NCBI RefSeq assembly: GCF_030294985.1
Contig: NZ_AP024718.1
Span: 1,689,001 to 1,753,000 of the forward strand
DNA: 64,000 bases
Direction: 5' to 3'
Source: Methylomarinovum tepidoasis
GTDB taxonomy: Bacteria > Pseudomonadota > Gammaproteobacteria > Methylococcales > Methylothermaceae
Below are positions 36,241 through 45,656 of the stretch, in pieces. Every line of letters starts with the position of its first letter. Within the stretch, counting starts at the first letter, position 1. The position numbers were made by a program, and so were the translations under genes. The notes beneath the pieces are model-generated. The model was not told the DNA's origin and searched no databases. It saw nothing but the letters and a program-made list of their open reading frames with translations.

Positions 36241-37014
36241 ATGGCGGAGCGACAGGCGCTGGCGCAACGGAAAAAAGCCAGGAAGAAAAAGAAGAAATCG
36301 CGTTCCTACAAGGGCAGGGCCCTGTTGTGGATCTTTCTGTTCATGGTCGCCGACGAGATTACCCCCGGTCTGCCGCTGGCCGAGGTTTTCCTGCTCGCCC
36401 TGCTGATCTTCCTGCCCCGTTGGTTGTTGGAAATGGTTCACCGGGTATACGAATATATGCCGGACCGCCAGTCCTGGCACACCGTCGGCGACATCTGCAA
36501 GCGGGATGTGATCACCGTGGCCCCGGATGCCCGGGCGCTGGAAGTGGCCCAGTTGATGCGCGACGAGCATCTGCGCAGCCTCATCGTGGTGGAGGCGCGG
36601 CCCTATGTGCCGGAAGCAGAAGAAGTCGCGGAAACCGAAGACAAAGCGGCGGGGAAAAAAGGCAAAGCGCTGGCCAAGACCGCCGGTACAAGCATCCAGG
36701 TGCCGGTGGGAATCGTCACCGACCGCGATCTGGCCCTTCGGGTCGAAGGACAGGGCCTGTTGTGGGAGGACACCCTGATCGAAGAGATCATGACGCCCGA
36801 TCCGGTGGTGGCCCGCGCCGACCAGGACGTCCATGCGGTGGTGGAGAAGATGCGCGAGATCGGCGCCCGCCAGTTGCCCATCGTCGACGAGCGCGGTCAC
36901 CTGATCGGGACGTTGAGCCTGGACGACACCATCGCTATGCTGTCCCACAGCCTCGACGACATGGTGGAACTGCTGCAGCGGGAAATTCAGCGCGAAGCGG
37001 AAGTCAGCCGCTGA
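36241..37014 (+). CDS. Membrane-anchored CBS-pair protein (first paralog)
   Basis: 257 residues. A very basic N-terminus (K-K-A-R-K-K-K-K-K), one or two hydrophobic segments (about 25-62), then L-P-R-W-L-L-E-M-V-H and two CBS domains (about 75-115 and 160-235) split by an acidic, lysine-rich insert. The second CBS holds V-T-D-R-D-L-A and G-T-L-S-L-D-D. Proteins of this type bind adenine nucleotides and often sense energy state. It is a neighbour and close relative of the next gene. The specific role is unknown. Confidence 0.8.
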   Translation: MAERQALAQRKKARKKKKKSRSYKGRALLWIFLFMVADEITPGLPLAEVFLLALLIFLPRWLLEMVHRVYEYMPDRQSWHTVGDICKRDVITVAPDARALEVAQLMRDEHLRSLIVVEARPYVPEAEEVAETEDKAAGKKGKALAKTAGTSIQVPVGIVTDRDLALRVEGQGLLWEDTLIEEIMTPDPVVARADQDVHAVVEKMREIGARQLPIVDERGHLIGTLSLDDTIAMLSHSLDDMVELLQREIQREAEVSR

Positions 37015-37037
37015 TTTTGATCTGAGGACGGAAAGTC

Positions 37038-37805
37038 ATGGCCGACAAGACCCCGGCGAAAAAGAAAAAACCCAAAAAGGAACGTGCCTACAAGACCAAG
37101 GTGATCCTCTGGACCGTCCTGCTGATGGTCATCGACGAGATCACCATCGGGATCCCCGAGGCCGATCTGGTGCTGTTCTACGTGGTGCTGGCACGGCCCA
37201 AGTGGTTCCTGGAGATGATCCACAAACTTTACAAATACGTGCCCCACCGCCGTGCCTGGCGGCCGGTCAGGCACGTCTGCCAGCGCCAGGTGGCCACGGT
37301 GACGGCGGACGCCAGCGTGACCGAGGCGGTGGAGAAGATGCGCGAGGCCGGCGTCCGCAGTCTGGTGGTGATCCGAGAGCAGACTCATAACCCTGCCGCC
37401 CAGGTCAGCCAGAAGAAGGGCTGGTTCGGCAAGCGGCGCAGGAAGAAGGCGTTGCCGGAGACGACGGCCGCCGAGGCCGAAACCATCCAGGTGCCCGTCG
37501 GCATGCTCAGCGACCGCGACGTGACCCTGTTGGTCGGGGCAGAGGGCCTGAGCGGCGAGGCGGTGACCGTGGCCGAGGTGATGCAGGACGACATCCCCCT
37601 GGCCCTGGAAAGCGAGGATCTGCATTCGGCGGTCACCAAGATGCGCGAGGCCGGCATGCGTCGCCTGCCGGTGGTGGACGAGCGCGGCGCGCTGGCAGGG
37701 CTTCTGAGTCTGGACGACACCATCACGGTGCTGTCCGAGGGACTCAACGACATGGTGGACCTGCTCGAGCGGGAAACGGAGCGCGAGGCCCGTCAGTCGG
37801 CCTGA
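37038..37805 (+). CDS. Membrane-anchored CBS-pair protein (second paralog)
   Basis: 255 residues with the same plan: basic start, hydrophobic region, R-P-K-W-F-L-E-M-I-H, and two CBS halves separated by an insert (about residues 115-150). S-D-R-D-V-T-L and G-L-L-S-L-D-D match the first paralog. The two genes are 23 bases apart in the same direction and probably arose by tandem duplication. The Aas-like gene starts 3 bases downstream. Confidence 0.8.
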   Translation: MADKTPAKKKKPKKERAYKTKVILWTVLLMVIDEITIGIPEADLVLFYVVLARPKWFLEMIHKLYKYVPHRRAWRPVRHVCQRQVATVTADASVTEAVEKMREAGVRSLVVIREQTHNPAAQVSQKKGWFGKRRRKKALPETTAAEAETIQVPVGMLSDRDVTLLVGAEGLSGEAVTVAEVMQDDIPLALESEDLHSAVTKMREAGMRRLPVVDERGALAGLLSLDDTITVLSEGLNDMVDLLERETEREARQSA

Positions 37806-37808
37806 GCC

Positions 37809-39953
37809 ATGCTGAAAGCCGTCGTCCGTCTGCTGCTGCGTCTTTGCTACCGTCTCCGCATCGAGGGGCTGGAACCGCTGCGGCGCTTCGAAGGGCCGGT
37901 GCTGATCGTCGCCAATCACCAGTCGTTTCTCGACCCGGTCATCCTCTGGGCCTTTCTGCCCGCTGGACCGACGTTCGCCATCAACACCCACATCGCCCGC
38001 CTGTGGTGGGTGCGGCCGTTTCTGCGTTTCGCCGAGGTGGTGCCGCTCGACCCGCTGCAACCGGCCTCCCTCAAGACCCTGATCCGGCGGTTGCAGGCGG
38101 GCCGGCGCATCGTCATCTTTCCCGAGGGGCGCATCACCACCACCGGGGCGCTGATGAAAATCTACGAGGGCCCGGGGCTCATCGCCGACCACGCCGGCGT
38201 GCTGGTGGTGCCGGTTCGCATCGACGGAGCTCAGTATTCGCCCTTCTCCCGTCTCGACTGCCGCTTTCCCCGGCGCTGGTTTCCCCGCATCCGCGTGGTG
38301 GTGCGGCCGCCCCGGGACATCCGCCCGCCGGAGGAAATCAAAGGCATCGCCCGCCGGCGCCGGGCCGGTGAAAATCTGGCGGCGCTGATGCGCGAGACGA
38401 TGTTCGTCACCACTCCCTATGATCGCACCCTGCTGGAAGCGGTCTGGGACGCCCGCCGCACGGTGGGGACGAGGCGGGCGGTGGTCGAGGACATCGAGCG
38501 GCGCCCGCTCGGCTATCATGGTCTGCTCACCCGGGTTCAGGTCATGGCCGCGTTGCTGCGGCGGCACCTGCGTCATCAGGGTCCCGTCGGAGTGCTGCTG
38601 CCGAGCGGCGTCGCTGCGGTCGTCGCGGTGTTGGCGCTGCAAAAGCACGGCCGGCTTCCGGCGATGCTCAACTATACCGCCGGTCCCGCCGGTCTGACCG
38701 GCGCCTGCCGCACCGGCACGATCCGGGAGGTGCTGACGGCGCGCCGTTTCGTCGAGCTTGCGGGGCTTTCCGAAGAGATCGCGGCGCTCGAGGCGGCGGG
38801 CATCGCCGTCCATTATCTGGAGGACTGGCGGGACGGGGTGGCCGCCTCCGACAAATTGGCGGCCTGGACCGCCGCCTGGTTCGGCGGTTCTTTTCGCAGC
38901 CGACCGGGGGCGGCGGCCGAGCCTGCGGTCATGCTGTTCACTTCCGGTTCCGAGGGGGCGCCCAAGGCGGTGCTGCTGTCCCACCGCAATCTGCTGGCCA
39001 ATTGTGCTCAGCTGGCGGCGGTGCTCGATTTCAATCCCACCGACACGGTCCTCAACGTGCTGCCATTGTTCCACGTCTTCGGCCTGGGACCGGGGACGCT
39101 GCTGCCGCTGGTGTTCGGCATCCGCACCTTCCTCTATCCCAATCCCCTGCATTACAAGGTGATTCCGGAACTGGCCTACGAGATCAACGCCACGGTGCTG
39201 TTCGGTACCAACACTTTCCTCCAGGGCTATGGCAGGCATGCCCACCCTTACGACTTTCATACCCTGCGCTACGTCTTCGCCGGCGCGGAGAAGCTCCAGG
39301 AGGAGGTGCGCCGGCTGTGGCTGGAGAAATTCGGCCTGCGGATTCTGGAGGGGTACGGCGCCACCGAAACCAGCCCGGTACTGGCGGTCAACACCCCCAT
39401 GCATTACCGCAGCGGCACCGTGGGCCGCTTTCTGCCGGGGATCGAATGGTGTCTGGAACCGGTGGAAGGGCTGGCGCAAGGCGGTCGCCTGCACGTGCGC
39501 GGACCCAACGTCATGCTCGGCTACTGGCTGCCCGAGCGGCCCGGAGAACTGGCGCCGCCGTCCTCGGGTTTCGGTGCGGGCTGGTACGACACCGGTGACG
39601 TGGCGATCGTAGACGACGACGGTTTCGTGACCCTGGCGGGCCGGCTGAAACGCTTCGCCAAGGTGGGCGGCGAGATGGTGCCCTTGAACGGCGTCGAATC
39701 CCTGGCCGCCCGAGTGTGGCCGGAACACCGCCATGCCGCCGTGGCGGTGGCCGATTCCCGGCGCGGCGAGGCGGTGGTGCTGGTGACCGAATGTCAAAAC
39801 GCCACCCTGGAAGCGCTGCAATCCTGCGCCCGCGAGCAGGGCGTTCCGGAGCTGTGGCTGCCGCGGCGGATCGTCACCTGCGCGGCGCTGCCGCTGCTGG
39901 GAAGCGGCAAGCTCGATTACCGTCGCATCCAGCAGCAGGTGTCAGCCGGCTGA
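37809..39953 (+). CDS. Aas-like fusion: acyltransferase and acyl-CoA/ACP synthetase
   Basis: 714 residues. The first part is a PlsC acyltransferase with N-H-Q-S-F-L-D (His37, Asp42) and F-P-E-G-R; the second is an AMP-forming adenylate domain with F-T-S-G-S-E-G-A-P-K, G-Y-G-A-T-E-T-S and Y-D-T-G-D-V-A. It resembles Aas, which reacylates lysophospholipid with fatty acid activated on ACP. It is shorter at the linker than the E. coli enzyme and has no clear transporter domain. The link with the CBS proteins upstream suggests control by nucleotides, which is only an idea. Confidence 0.88.
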   Translation: MLKAVVRLLLRLCYRLRIEGLEPLRRFEGPVLIVANHQSFLDPVILWAFLPAGPTFAINTHIARLWWVRPFLRFAEVVPLDPLQPASLKTLIRRLQAGRRIVIFPEGRITTTGALMKIYEGPGLIADHAGVLVVPVRIDGAQYSPFSRLDCRFPRRWFPRIRVVVRPPRDIRPPEEIKGIARRRRAGENLAALMRETMFVTTPYDRTLLEAVWDARRTVGTRRAVVEDIERRPLGYHGLLTRVQVMAALLRRHLRHQGPVGVLLPSGVAAVVAVLALQKHGRLPAMLNYTAGPAGLTGACRTGTIREVLTARRFVELAGLSEEIAALEAAGIAVHYLEDWRDGVAASDKLAAWTAAWFGGSFRSRPGAAAEPAVMLFTSGSEGAPKAVLLSHRNLLANCAQLAAVLDFNPTDTVLNVLPLFHVFGLGPGTLLPLVFGIRTFLYPNPLHYKVIPELAYEINATVLFGTNTFLQGYGRHAHPYDFHTLRYVFAGAEKLQEEVRRLWLEKFGLRILEGYGATETSPVLAVNTPMHYRSGTVGRFLPGIEWCLEPVEGLAQGGRLHVRGPNVMLGYWLPERPGELAPPSSGFGAGWYDTGDVAIVDDDGFVTLAGRLKRFAKVGGEMVPLNGVESLAARVWPEHRHAAVAVADSRRGEAVVLVTECQNATLEALQSCAREQGVPELWLPRRIVTCAALPLLGSGKLDYRRIQQQVSAG

Positions 39954-42074
39954 TTCCGGTACCGGGGCTGGTTTCGGCGATCGGCGCCGCTTGGGTGGTT
40001 GTTTGAGGTATTCCGCCGGTGTCTGGTACAGCTCCTTGAGGCGGAGGCGGAACTCGTTGGTGAGCACGAAGGCGTCGTGGCGGTTGCGCACCACCCTTGG
40101 GGTGATGAGCACCACCAGTTCCGTGCGTTTGATCCGTTCCGTGGTGGTGCCGAACAGGTGGCCGATGATCGGTAGTTTGTAGAGCCAGGGGATGCCGTCC
40201 TGGCTCTGGTCACGGTTGTCCTTGATCAACCCGCCGAGCACCAGGGTATCGCCGTCCTTGACCGCCACGGTGCTGGTGATCTGGCGCTGGATGATGGTGG
40301 GGTTGGGATTGCCCGGCAGCTGGCGGCCGATGTCGTCTACCTTCTGTTCCAAATCCATAATGACCAGACCGCCGGTGTTTACCCGAGGCTTGATCTTCAG
40401 TTGAACCCCGGTGTCACGTTGCTGATACGTAGCGGTGATGATGGGATTGGTGCCGCTGCTGCCGGTATTGGTCGCCTGCGAAGTCTGGAGAGAGATCTGG
40501 TCGCCCACGTTGATGGTGGCTTCGTGATTGTTGAGCACCATCAGTGAAGGGGAGGAAACCACGTTGAGTTTTCCCTGTTGGGCTGCCATTTGCAGAATCA
40601 CACCGATTTCCTGGGATTTGCTTTGCCATACATAACTGAAACCGGGTGCTAAGGCATTGAGAAGAGCCGTTTTGGCAGCGTCGCCCAGATTAAGTCCGTC
40701 AGTGCTGTATCCGGTGTTGCTGTATTTCTTGGGCAGCTTGTTCTGGGCGAACCATTCCAGCCCGTATTTGAGATCGTCACTCAGTGTCACTTCGATGATG
40801 GATGCGTCGATCAGCACCTGCAACGGCAGCCGGTCCAGGTCCTTGATGACCTTTTCGATTTCCCGGTACTGTTCCTGATTGGCGATGATGATCAGGGCGT
40901 TGTTGGGCTCATCGGCAATGATGCGCAGCGGGGTTTGGGTGCGGCGGGCGCTGCTCTGTGGCTGGTTGCGCCCCTTGAGGGTGACTCTCCTGCTGCCGGG
41001 CGCCACTTGGGTTCTCGGGACCTGGGTCTTGCCGGTGAAGATCTGATTCAGCGTTTCGGCCAACTTTTTGGCATCCATATTCTGGACCCGATAGACATGG
41101 ACCGAACCGGTTTCCTCGGATACCGCCCGGTCGAGGCGCTTGATCCAGGTTTGAGCCAGTTGCAGGTATTCCGGCTGTCGGGTGATGACCATCAAGGCAT
41201 TGAGACGGTCGATCGGGATCAAGCGTAAAAGGGAGGCGTCTTGCAGGACCTTTTTCCCGAGGGCCTTTTCGAGATCGGCGCTCAAGGTTTCGGCATCCAG
41301 GTTATGGAGCGGGAACAGCCCCACTGACATGCCCTTGAGGAAATTGACGTCGAAGGTGCGGACAACCTCGTCAGTGGCGCTCAATTCCGCGCTGGTGCCG
41401 GCCACCAGCAGTAGATTGCGGACCGGATCCGTATACAGCAGGGATTTAGGACCGAGCAGCGGTTGCAAGATTTTCTGGATCGATTCCACCTCCATGTAAC
41501 GCAAGGGATAGATCCGCACTTGAAAACCTGGTGGCAGATTGCTTCCGGTCAGGGACAAAGGTGCCCCTTGGGTAGCTTCGTCCATCGGTCCAATCCAATA
41601 GAAATCGCCTTTTTTGACCAAAGCCAGGCCGTTCATGCGCAGCACCAGTTCCAGGGCCGGGAGCACCTCTTCCCGGTTCAGGGGGCGGGTGGTCTGCAGG
41701 GTGATCTTACCTGCCGCCCGGGGGCTGAGAACGTAGTTGACCTTGAGAATGTCCCCCAGGATGACTTTGGCGACCTCCCCCAGGTCGGCGTCGTCGAAAT
41801 TGAGGGTGTATTTGCCTGGTTTGCGAGATGGGCGCGGATGACTCGGGGGACGAATCGTCTGTCCCGTGCCTAAGGTGATTTCCGCCTCCTTCAGCGGCGG
41901 TTCCAGCGGAGAGGCGCCCGCTTTGGATGGATTTTCCGAAGTTTCCGGGGGAACCGGGGGAACTTCAAGCAATTCCAGGGGCAATTTTTCCCCGGGACGG
42001 TGGGTCAGTGATTCGCAGGCGGCCAGTGCGCCGATCAGGGTCAGGGCGGTGATGGATTTGACGTGACGGATCAC
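39942..42074 (-). CDS. gspD: Type II secretion secretin (lipoprotein GspD)
   Basis: 710 residues from a GTG with an AGGAAAGAAG site upstream. The N-terminus is a lipoprotein signal (L-I-G-A-L-A-A-C, Cys about 20). N0 and N1-N3 domains follow (about 95-430; note Y-T-L-N-F-D-D-A-D), then the secretin core with V-V-S-S-P-S-L and T-E-L-V-V-L-I-T-P near the end. It forms the outer-membrane channel. A secretin with its own lipid anchor may need no pilotin, as in HxcQ. Its 3' end overlaps the convergent Aas-like gene by 12 bases. Confidence 0.9.
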   Translation of the reverse strand: MIRHVKSITALTLIGALAACESLTHRPGEKLPLELLEVPPVPPETSENPSKAGASPLEPPLKEAEITLGTGQTIRPPSHPRPSRKPGKYTLNFDDADLGEVAKVILGDILKVNYVLSPRAAGKITLQTTRPLNREEVLPALELVLRMNGLALVKKGDFYWIGPMDEATQGAPLSLTGSNLPPGFQVRIYPLRYMEVESIQKILQPLLGPKSLLYTDPVRNLLLVAGTSAELSATDEVVRTFDVNFLKGMSVGLFPLHNLDAETLSADLEKALGKKVLQDASLLRLIPIDRLNALMVITRQPEYLQLAQTWIKRLDRAVSEETGSVHVYRVQNMDAKKLAETLNQIFTGKTQVPRTQVAPGSRRVTLKGRNQPQSSARRTQTPLRIIADEPNNALIIIANQEQYREIEKVIKDLDRLPLQVLIDASIIEVTLSDDLKYGLEWFAQNKLPKKYSNTGYSTDGLNLGDAAKTALLNALAPGFSYVWQSKSQEIGVILQMAAQQGKLNVVSSPSLMVLNNHEATINVGDQISLQTSQATNTGSSGTNPIITATYQQRDTGVQLKIKPRVNTGGLVIMDLEQKVDDIGRQLPGNPNPTIIQRQITSTVAVKDGDTLVLGGLIKDNRDQSQDGIPWLYKLPIIGHLFGTTTERIKRTELVVLITPRVVRNRHDAFVLTNEFRLRLKELYQTPAEYLKQPPKRRRSPKPAPVPESAG

Positions 42075-42688
42075 GGTGACTTCTTTCCTGGTTTTTTGCT
42101 GGGTCGGTGGTTCGTGAACGGGTTGGCGAAAGGGTTGCGGGGACTTGGTTTCGTCCGCCGGGGCTGGGAAATCCTGCGCTTGGGGGCTTTGCGGGGTTTG
42201 ACCAGCTTGAGCGTGTGCGCCTGGCCGTTTTGGGTCAGGACGACGTGGTCGGCTTCGATGCGCTGCAGGCGCCAGCCGTCGATGGTTTCGTCCGGATGCA
42301 GGCGCACGACCTTTCCCCGCTTGTCGCGCAGCAGGATCAGGCGGGTTTCCGGGGTTTCCAGAATGCCGATCAGCTCGACCTCGGGCGGCGGTCCTTTGGC
42401 GGCGGCAGGTTCCGGCGTGGGTTCGTCGGCGCTTTCCTCCGCGACCGGACGGCGGCCTTCGAGAAACAGCGGGCGGGAGACGAAGGCCGACTCTGCAGAC
42501 AGCGGCGGAAGCTGGAATTCCTGCGCCGGTTCTGTCGCCGGTGCTTCCAGCTTGGGTGTCTCGACACCCGGCTGGGGTTGTAACAGCGTGCGGCGTAGGT
42601 GCGTGTATTCCGCTGCAAGGAACATCGCCATTCCCAGACATGCCGTTCCCAGGACGATTGTCGGCCAGTGTTTGCGGTGGAGGCTCAT
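42071..42688 (-). CDS. GspC/GspN-like inner-membrane secretion protein
   Basis: 205 residues: one N-terminal span (about 9-26), a proline/alanine-rich linker, a homology-region-like beta domain (about 100-165; V-E-L-I-G-I-L-E-T) and a very basic tail. It resembles PulC-type or GspN-like proteins that link the inner-membrane platform to the secretin. Similarity is weak; the call rests on position between gspM and gspD. GTGA overlap with gspD. Confidence 0.65.
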   Translation of the reverse strand: MSLHRKHWPTIVLGTACLGMAMFLAAEYTHLRRTLLQPQPGVETPKLEAPATEPAQEFQLPPLSAESAFVSRPLFLEGRRPVAEESADEPTPEPAAAKGPPPEVELIGILETPETRLILLRDKRGKVVRLHPDETIDGWRLQRIEADHVVLTQNGQAHTLKLVKPRKAPKRRISQPRRTKPSPRNPFANPFTNHRPSKKPGKKSP

Positions 42689-43299
42689 GAGGGTTCGGTC
42701 TTCATGTAACCGTAGACGGTCAGATCGACGTTGAGCTTGTCGAGCGGAATGAATTGCCGGGTTTTGGGATCGCGCCGGCCGCGGACGGGGCGGACGGTCA
42801 GGCGCTCGATAAGAAGGTAGGGCGGGTTGGCTTCGATTTCCTGCAGGATCTCCTGCAACTGACGGCTGGAAGCGGTGAAGCGGGCCCGCACTGAGATTTG
42901 GGTGAAGCCGTCTTCTTCCTTCGTTCCCAGCACCTGGGTGCTGGTGAGCTCTCCGCCTGCTGCGCGCACGATTTCCCCCAGGCGCTTCTGCAGTTCGGCC
43001 GACGCCAGGGCCGGGGTGGCGCCCTGGAGATAGTGGCGCCGGGCGGCCGGATCCTGTTGCAGTGCCTGCAGTCGCCCTTCCCACAAGGGGGCTTTGGCGG
43101 CGGTCCGTTGCAGCCGCTGCAACTGGAAGCGCAGGTCTTCGATCCGCTCCCGGTTGTCCGCCAGGATCTTCAGATAAGGGGCGATGGCAAGCCCATAGAG
43201 CAGCACCAGCGGCAGCAACAACAGTAGCACCGCAAGGATGCGCTGCCCCGTCTCATTCAGATTGGGATTCAGGCGTTTTATCGGGGCCATGATGAACAT
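42685..43299 (-). CDS. Type II secretion protein GspM-like
   Basis: 204 residues with one N-terminal span (about 21-44) and a ferredoxin-like periplasmic domain, the plan of GspM/PilO. It starts inside the end of the gspL-like gene. ATGs at 43299 and 43290 are both possible and neither has a good ribosome site, consistent with coupling. GspM pairs with GspL in the inner-membrane platform. Confidence 0.75.
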   Translation of the reverse strand: MFIMAPIKRLNPNLNETGQRILAVLLLLLPLVLLYGLAIAPYLKILADNRERIEDLRFQLQRLQRTAAKAPLWEGRLQALQQDPAARRHYLQGATPALASAELQKRLGEIVRAAGGELTSTQVLGTKEEDGFTQISVRARFTASSRQLQEILQEIEANPPYLLIERLTVRPVRGRRDPKTRQFIPLDKLNVDLTVYGYMKTEPS

Positions 43300-44317
43300 C
43301 CATGCTGATGCGGAACCGTTCCAGACCGCTGTGGCGGTCCTGGGTGATGGGAGAGATGAAATGCACGTTGTCGAAGTAGGGGGAATCTTCCAGCAGTCGT
43401 ACCAGTTTGGAAGCGGCGGGGGACCGGCCGTCGATGCGCAGCTGGCTGTCTTGATACCGCAATTGGGTCAGCCAGGTGTCGTCCGGCAGGCGGCGGCTCA
43501 GCTCCTCCAGCAGTTGCGTCAGGGCCGGGGTCTGAAGCTTCTTGTCCACCAGGAAGCGGCGCTGGCGTTTCAGCTCCGTCAGGCGCTGCTGGATGTCGGT
43601 GGCGCGGATGGCGGCCTTGCGGGCTTTGGCGACCTGCCGTTCCAGGATCTCGATCCGACGCTGCTGGAACAGGACGGGAAGCAGCAGGGCGGCGCCGATC
43701 AGGGCCAACAGTAAGGTGCCGAGCGCCAGATTCAGATGCCGAGACCAGCGCGGGCGCTGATCGCTTCGGCCTTCGGGCAGCAAGGCAAGTCCGGTCCTGG
43801 GCTGGCCGTGGTCGAGAACGGCGATGTCGTCGATGTTCAGGCCGGCGTCCTCGGCTTGGGCCAGCAGCGGGTCGAGCACCTGCCTGGGGACGACGATCAG
43901 CTCGACGACGATTTTGGCGTTGGCCTGTTCGACGATGCGGGTGTCGAAATAGACCTGATCGGCTTCGAACGGGGTGTGGCGGTCGATTTCGAAGCGGATG
44001 ACCTGACTCAGATTCTTGCGTGCCGCCGCAGGCAGGACCGTGCGCCGCACCAGGCATTGTCCCGGTTGCAGCAGCAGGGTGTATCTTTCTTCCGCGTCGG
44101 CCCTGCCGTCGTGGGCGACCGGCTGCAAGGGTCGGTCGTCCTCGGTCTGGCGCAGGATTTCCATTTCCCCTTCTGGCGTGAAGGTGATGAAATAAGGTTC
44201 CGCCTTCGGCCAGCGGCGCCGCAGGGTTTCCGGGATCAGCGCCGCCAGCTGCTGGCGCCACCACTGCCAGAAGCGTCGCAGGCTCGGCGGGAAGGCGAAA
44301 GAGGCGATCAAAAGCAT
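43253..44317 (-). CDS. Type II secretion protein GspL-like (PilN domain)
   Basis: 354 residues: a cytoplasmic actin-like part (about 1-200; E-I-D-R-H-T-P-F-E), a span near 200-222 and a PilN-like ferredoxin domain. It would bind the secretion ATPase. This is the first gene of the block; the gene upstream is divergent, so the ATPase (gspE), platform gspF and pseudopilins must lie elsewhere. Confidence 0.78.
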   Translation of the reverse strand: MLLIASFAFPPSLRRFWQWWRQQLAALIPETLRRRWPKAEPYFITFTPEGEMEILRQTEDDRPLQPVAHDGRADAEERYTLLLQPGQCLVRRTVLPAAARKNLSQVIRFEIDRHTPFEADQVYFDTRIVEQANAKIVVELIVVPRQVLDPLLAQAEDAGLNIDDIAVLDHGQPRTGLALLPEGRSDQRPRWSRHLNLALGTLLLALIGAALLLPVLFQQRRIEILERQVAKARKAAIRATDIQQRLTELKRQRRFLVDKKLQTPALTQLLEELSRRLPDDTWLTQLRYQDSQLRIDGRSPAASKLVRLLEDSPYFDNVHFISPITQDRHSGLERFRISMDVHHGPDKTPESQSE

Positions 44318-44396
44318 GCTGTGGTGGGGATTGCCGTCTGCGGAAGATGAATCCGTAAACCGGTCATTATAGATAACCTGGCGGAATGGAGCGAAG

Positions 44397-45656
44397 ATGT
44401 CGAACGAAAAGAATCATCTGACCCTGTGGATTTTCATCGCCATCGTCCTCGGGGTCCTGCTGGGGTTGTGGCGGCCCCACTGGGCGGTGGGTTTCGCCGT
44501 CGGTGGGGAGATCTTTCTGCGTCTGCTGAAGATGCTGGTGGTGCCGCTGGTGATGACCAGCGTCATGGCCGGGATCCTCGGTTTCGGGGACGTGCGCCGG
44601 CTGGGCAGGCCGGGCGCGGTGGCCATCGGCTATTATCTGACCACCACGGTGCTGGCGGTGATCGTCGGCATCGTTCTGGTCAATGCCTTCGAGCCCGGCG
44701 CCGGTGCGCCGCCGCCGGATACGGCGCTGTTGGAATCGGCCCGGGTGGCGAACAAGGAAATGGGCCTCGGCGCCATCGTCGAGCACATGGCGCTGATGCT
44801 GGTGACCGACAACGTGATCAAGGCGATGGCGGAGATGCAGCTTTTGCCTTTGATCGTCTTTTCCATGCTGTTCGCCGGCACCCTGACCATTCTGGGTCCG
44901 AAGGCCGAGACCGTCAGCCGCTTCATCGTCCAGCTGAACGAAGCCTTCCTGGCGCTCATCCTCGGTATCATGACGCTGGCGCCGCTGGGGATCTTTTGTC
45001 TGGTGACCGCCCGTTTCGGGGAGGCCCAGCTGCACGGCGCCTTTCTGCAGACCCTGCAGCAAACCGGCAGATACATGGGCACCGTGCTCACCGGTTTGGC
45101 CTTTCACGCCTTCGTGACGCTGGCTTTGCTGCTGTGGATCTTCGCTCGCCGCTCCCCCTGGCGGTTTCTGGGGGCGATGTCACCGGCGCTGCTGACGGCC
45201 TTTTCCACCGCCAGTTCCTCGGCCACCCTGCCGGTGACCTTGGAGGCGGCGGTGGACCGGGGCGGAGTGCGGCGGGAAGCGGCCGAATTCGTCATTCCCC
45301 TCGGGGCGACCATCAACATGGACGGCACCGCCCTGTACGAGGCGGTGGCGGCGATCTACATCGCCCAGGTGCTGGGCGTGGATCTGAACCTGATGCAACA
45401 GGTCACCGTGGCGCTGACCGCCACCTTGGCGGCCATCGGCGCCGCCGGCATTCCCGAGGCGGGGTTGGTGACCATGGTGATCGTGCTGAGCGCGGTGGGG
45501 CTGCCGACCGAATACATCGGCATTCTGCTGTCGGTGGACTGGCTCCTGGACCGCTTCCGCACCGCGGTCAACGTCTGGGGCGACAGCGTCGGTTGCGCCA
45601 TCGTCGAGCGGGTGTTGCCGGTGCCGGCTCAGGCCGACAGCAGCCACCATTCGTAG
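44397..45656 (+). CDS. Dicarboxylate/amino acid:cation symporter
   Basis: 419 residues of the DAACS (GltP/DctA) family with eight or more spans. Signatures are S-S-A-T-L-P-V-T (serine-rich hairpin) and N-M-D-G-T-A-L-Y-E (substrate and Na+ binding). It imports glutamate, aspartate or C4-dicarboxylates with Na+ or H+; the specific substrate is not predictable. The ribosome site GGAGCGAAG is modest. Its 3' end overlaps the convergent DUF5658 gene by 28 bases. Confidence 0.9.
   Translation: MSNEKNHLTLWIFIAIVLGVLLGLWRPHWAVGFAVGGEIFLRLLKMLVVPLVMTSVMAGILGFGDVRRLGRPGAVAIGYYLTTTVLAVIVGIVLVNAFEPGAGAPPPDTALLESARVANKEMGLGAIVEHMALMLVTDNVIKAMAEMQLLPLIVFSMLFAGTLTILGPKAETVSRFIVQLNEAFLALILGIMTLAPLGIFCLVTARFGEAQLHGAFLQTLQQTGRYMGTVLTGLAFHAFVTLALLLWIFARRSPWRFLGAMSPALLTAFSTASSSATLPVTLEAAVDRGGVRREAAEFVIPLGATINMDGTALYEAVAAIYIAQVLGVDLNLMQQVTVALTATLAAIGAAGIPEAGLVTMVIVLSAVGLPTEYIGILLSVDWLLDRFRTAVNVWGDSVGCAIVERVLPVPAQADSSHHS

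Noticed and set aside
36987-39821. A 944-codon minus-strand frame across the CBS and Aas-like genes
   Set aside because: Low-complexity His/Gln/Arg-rich translation, no domain, and a well-supported gene set on the other strand.
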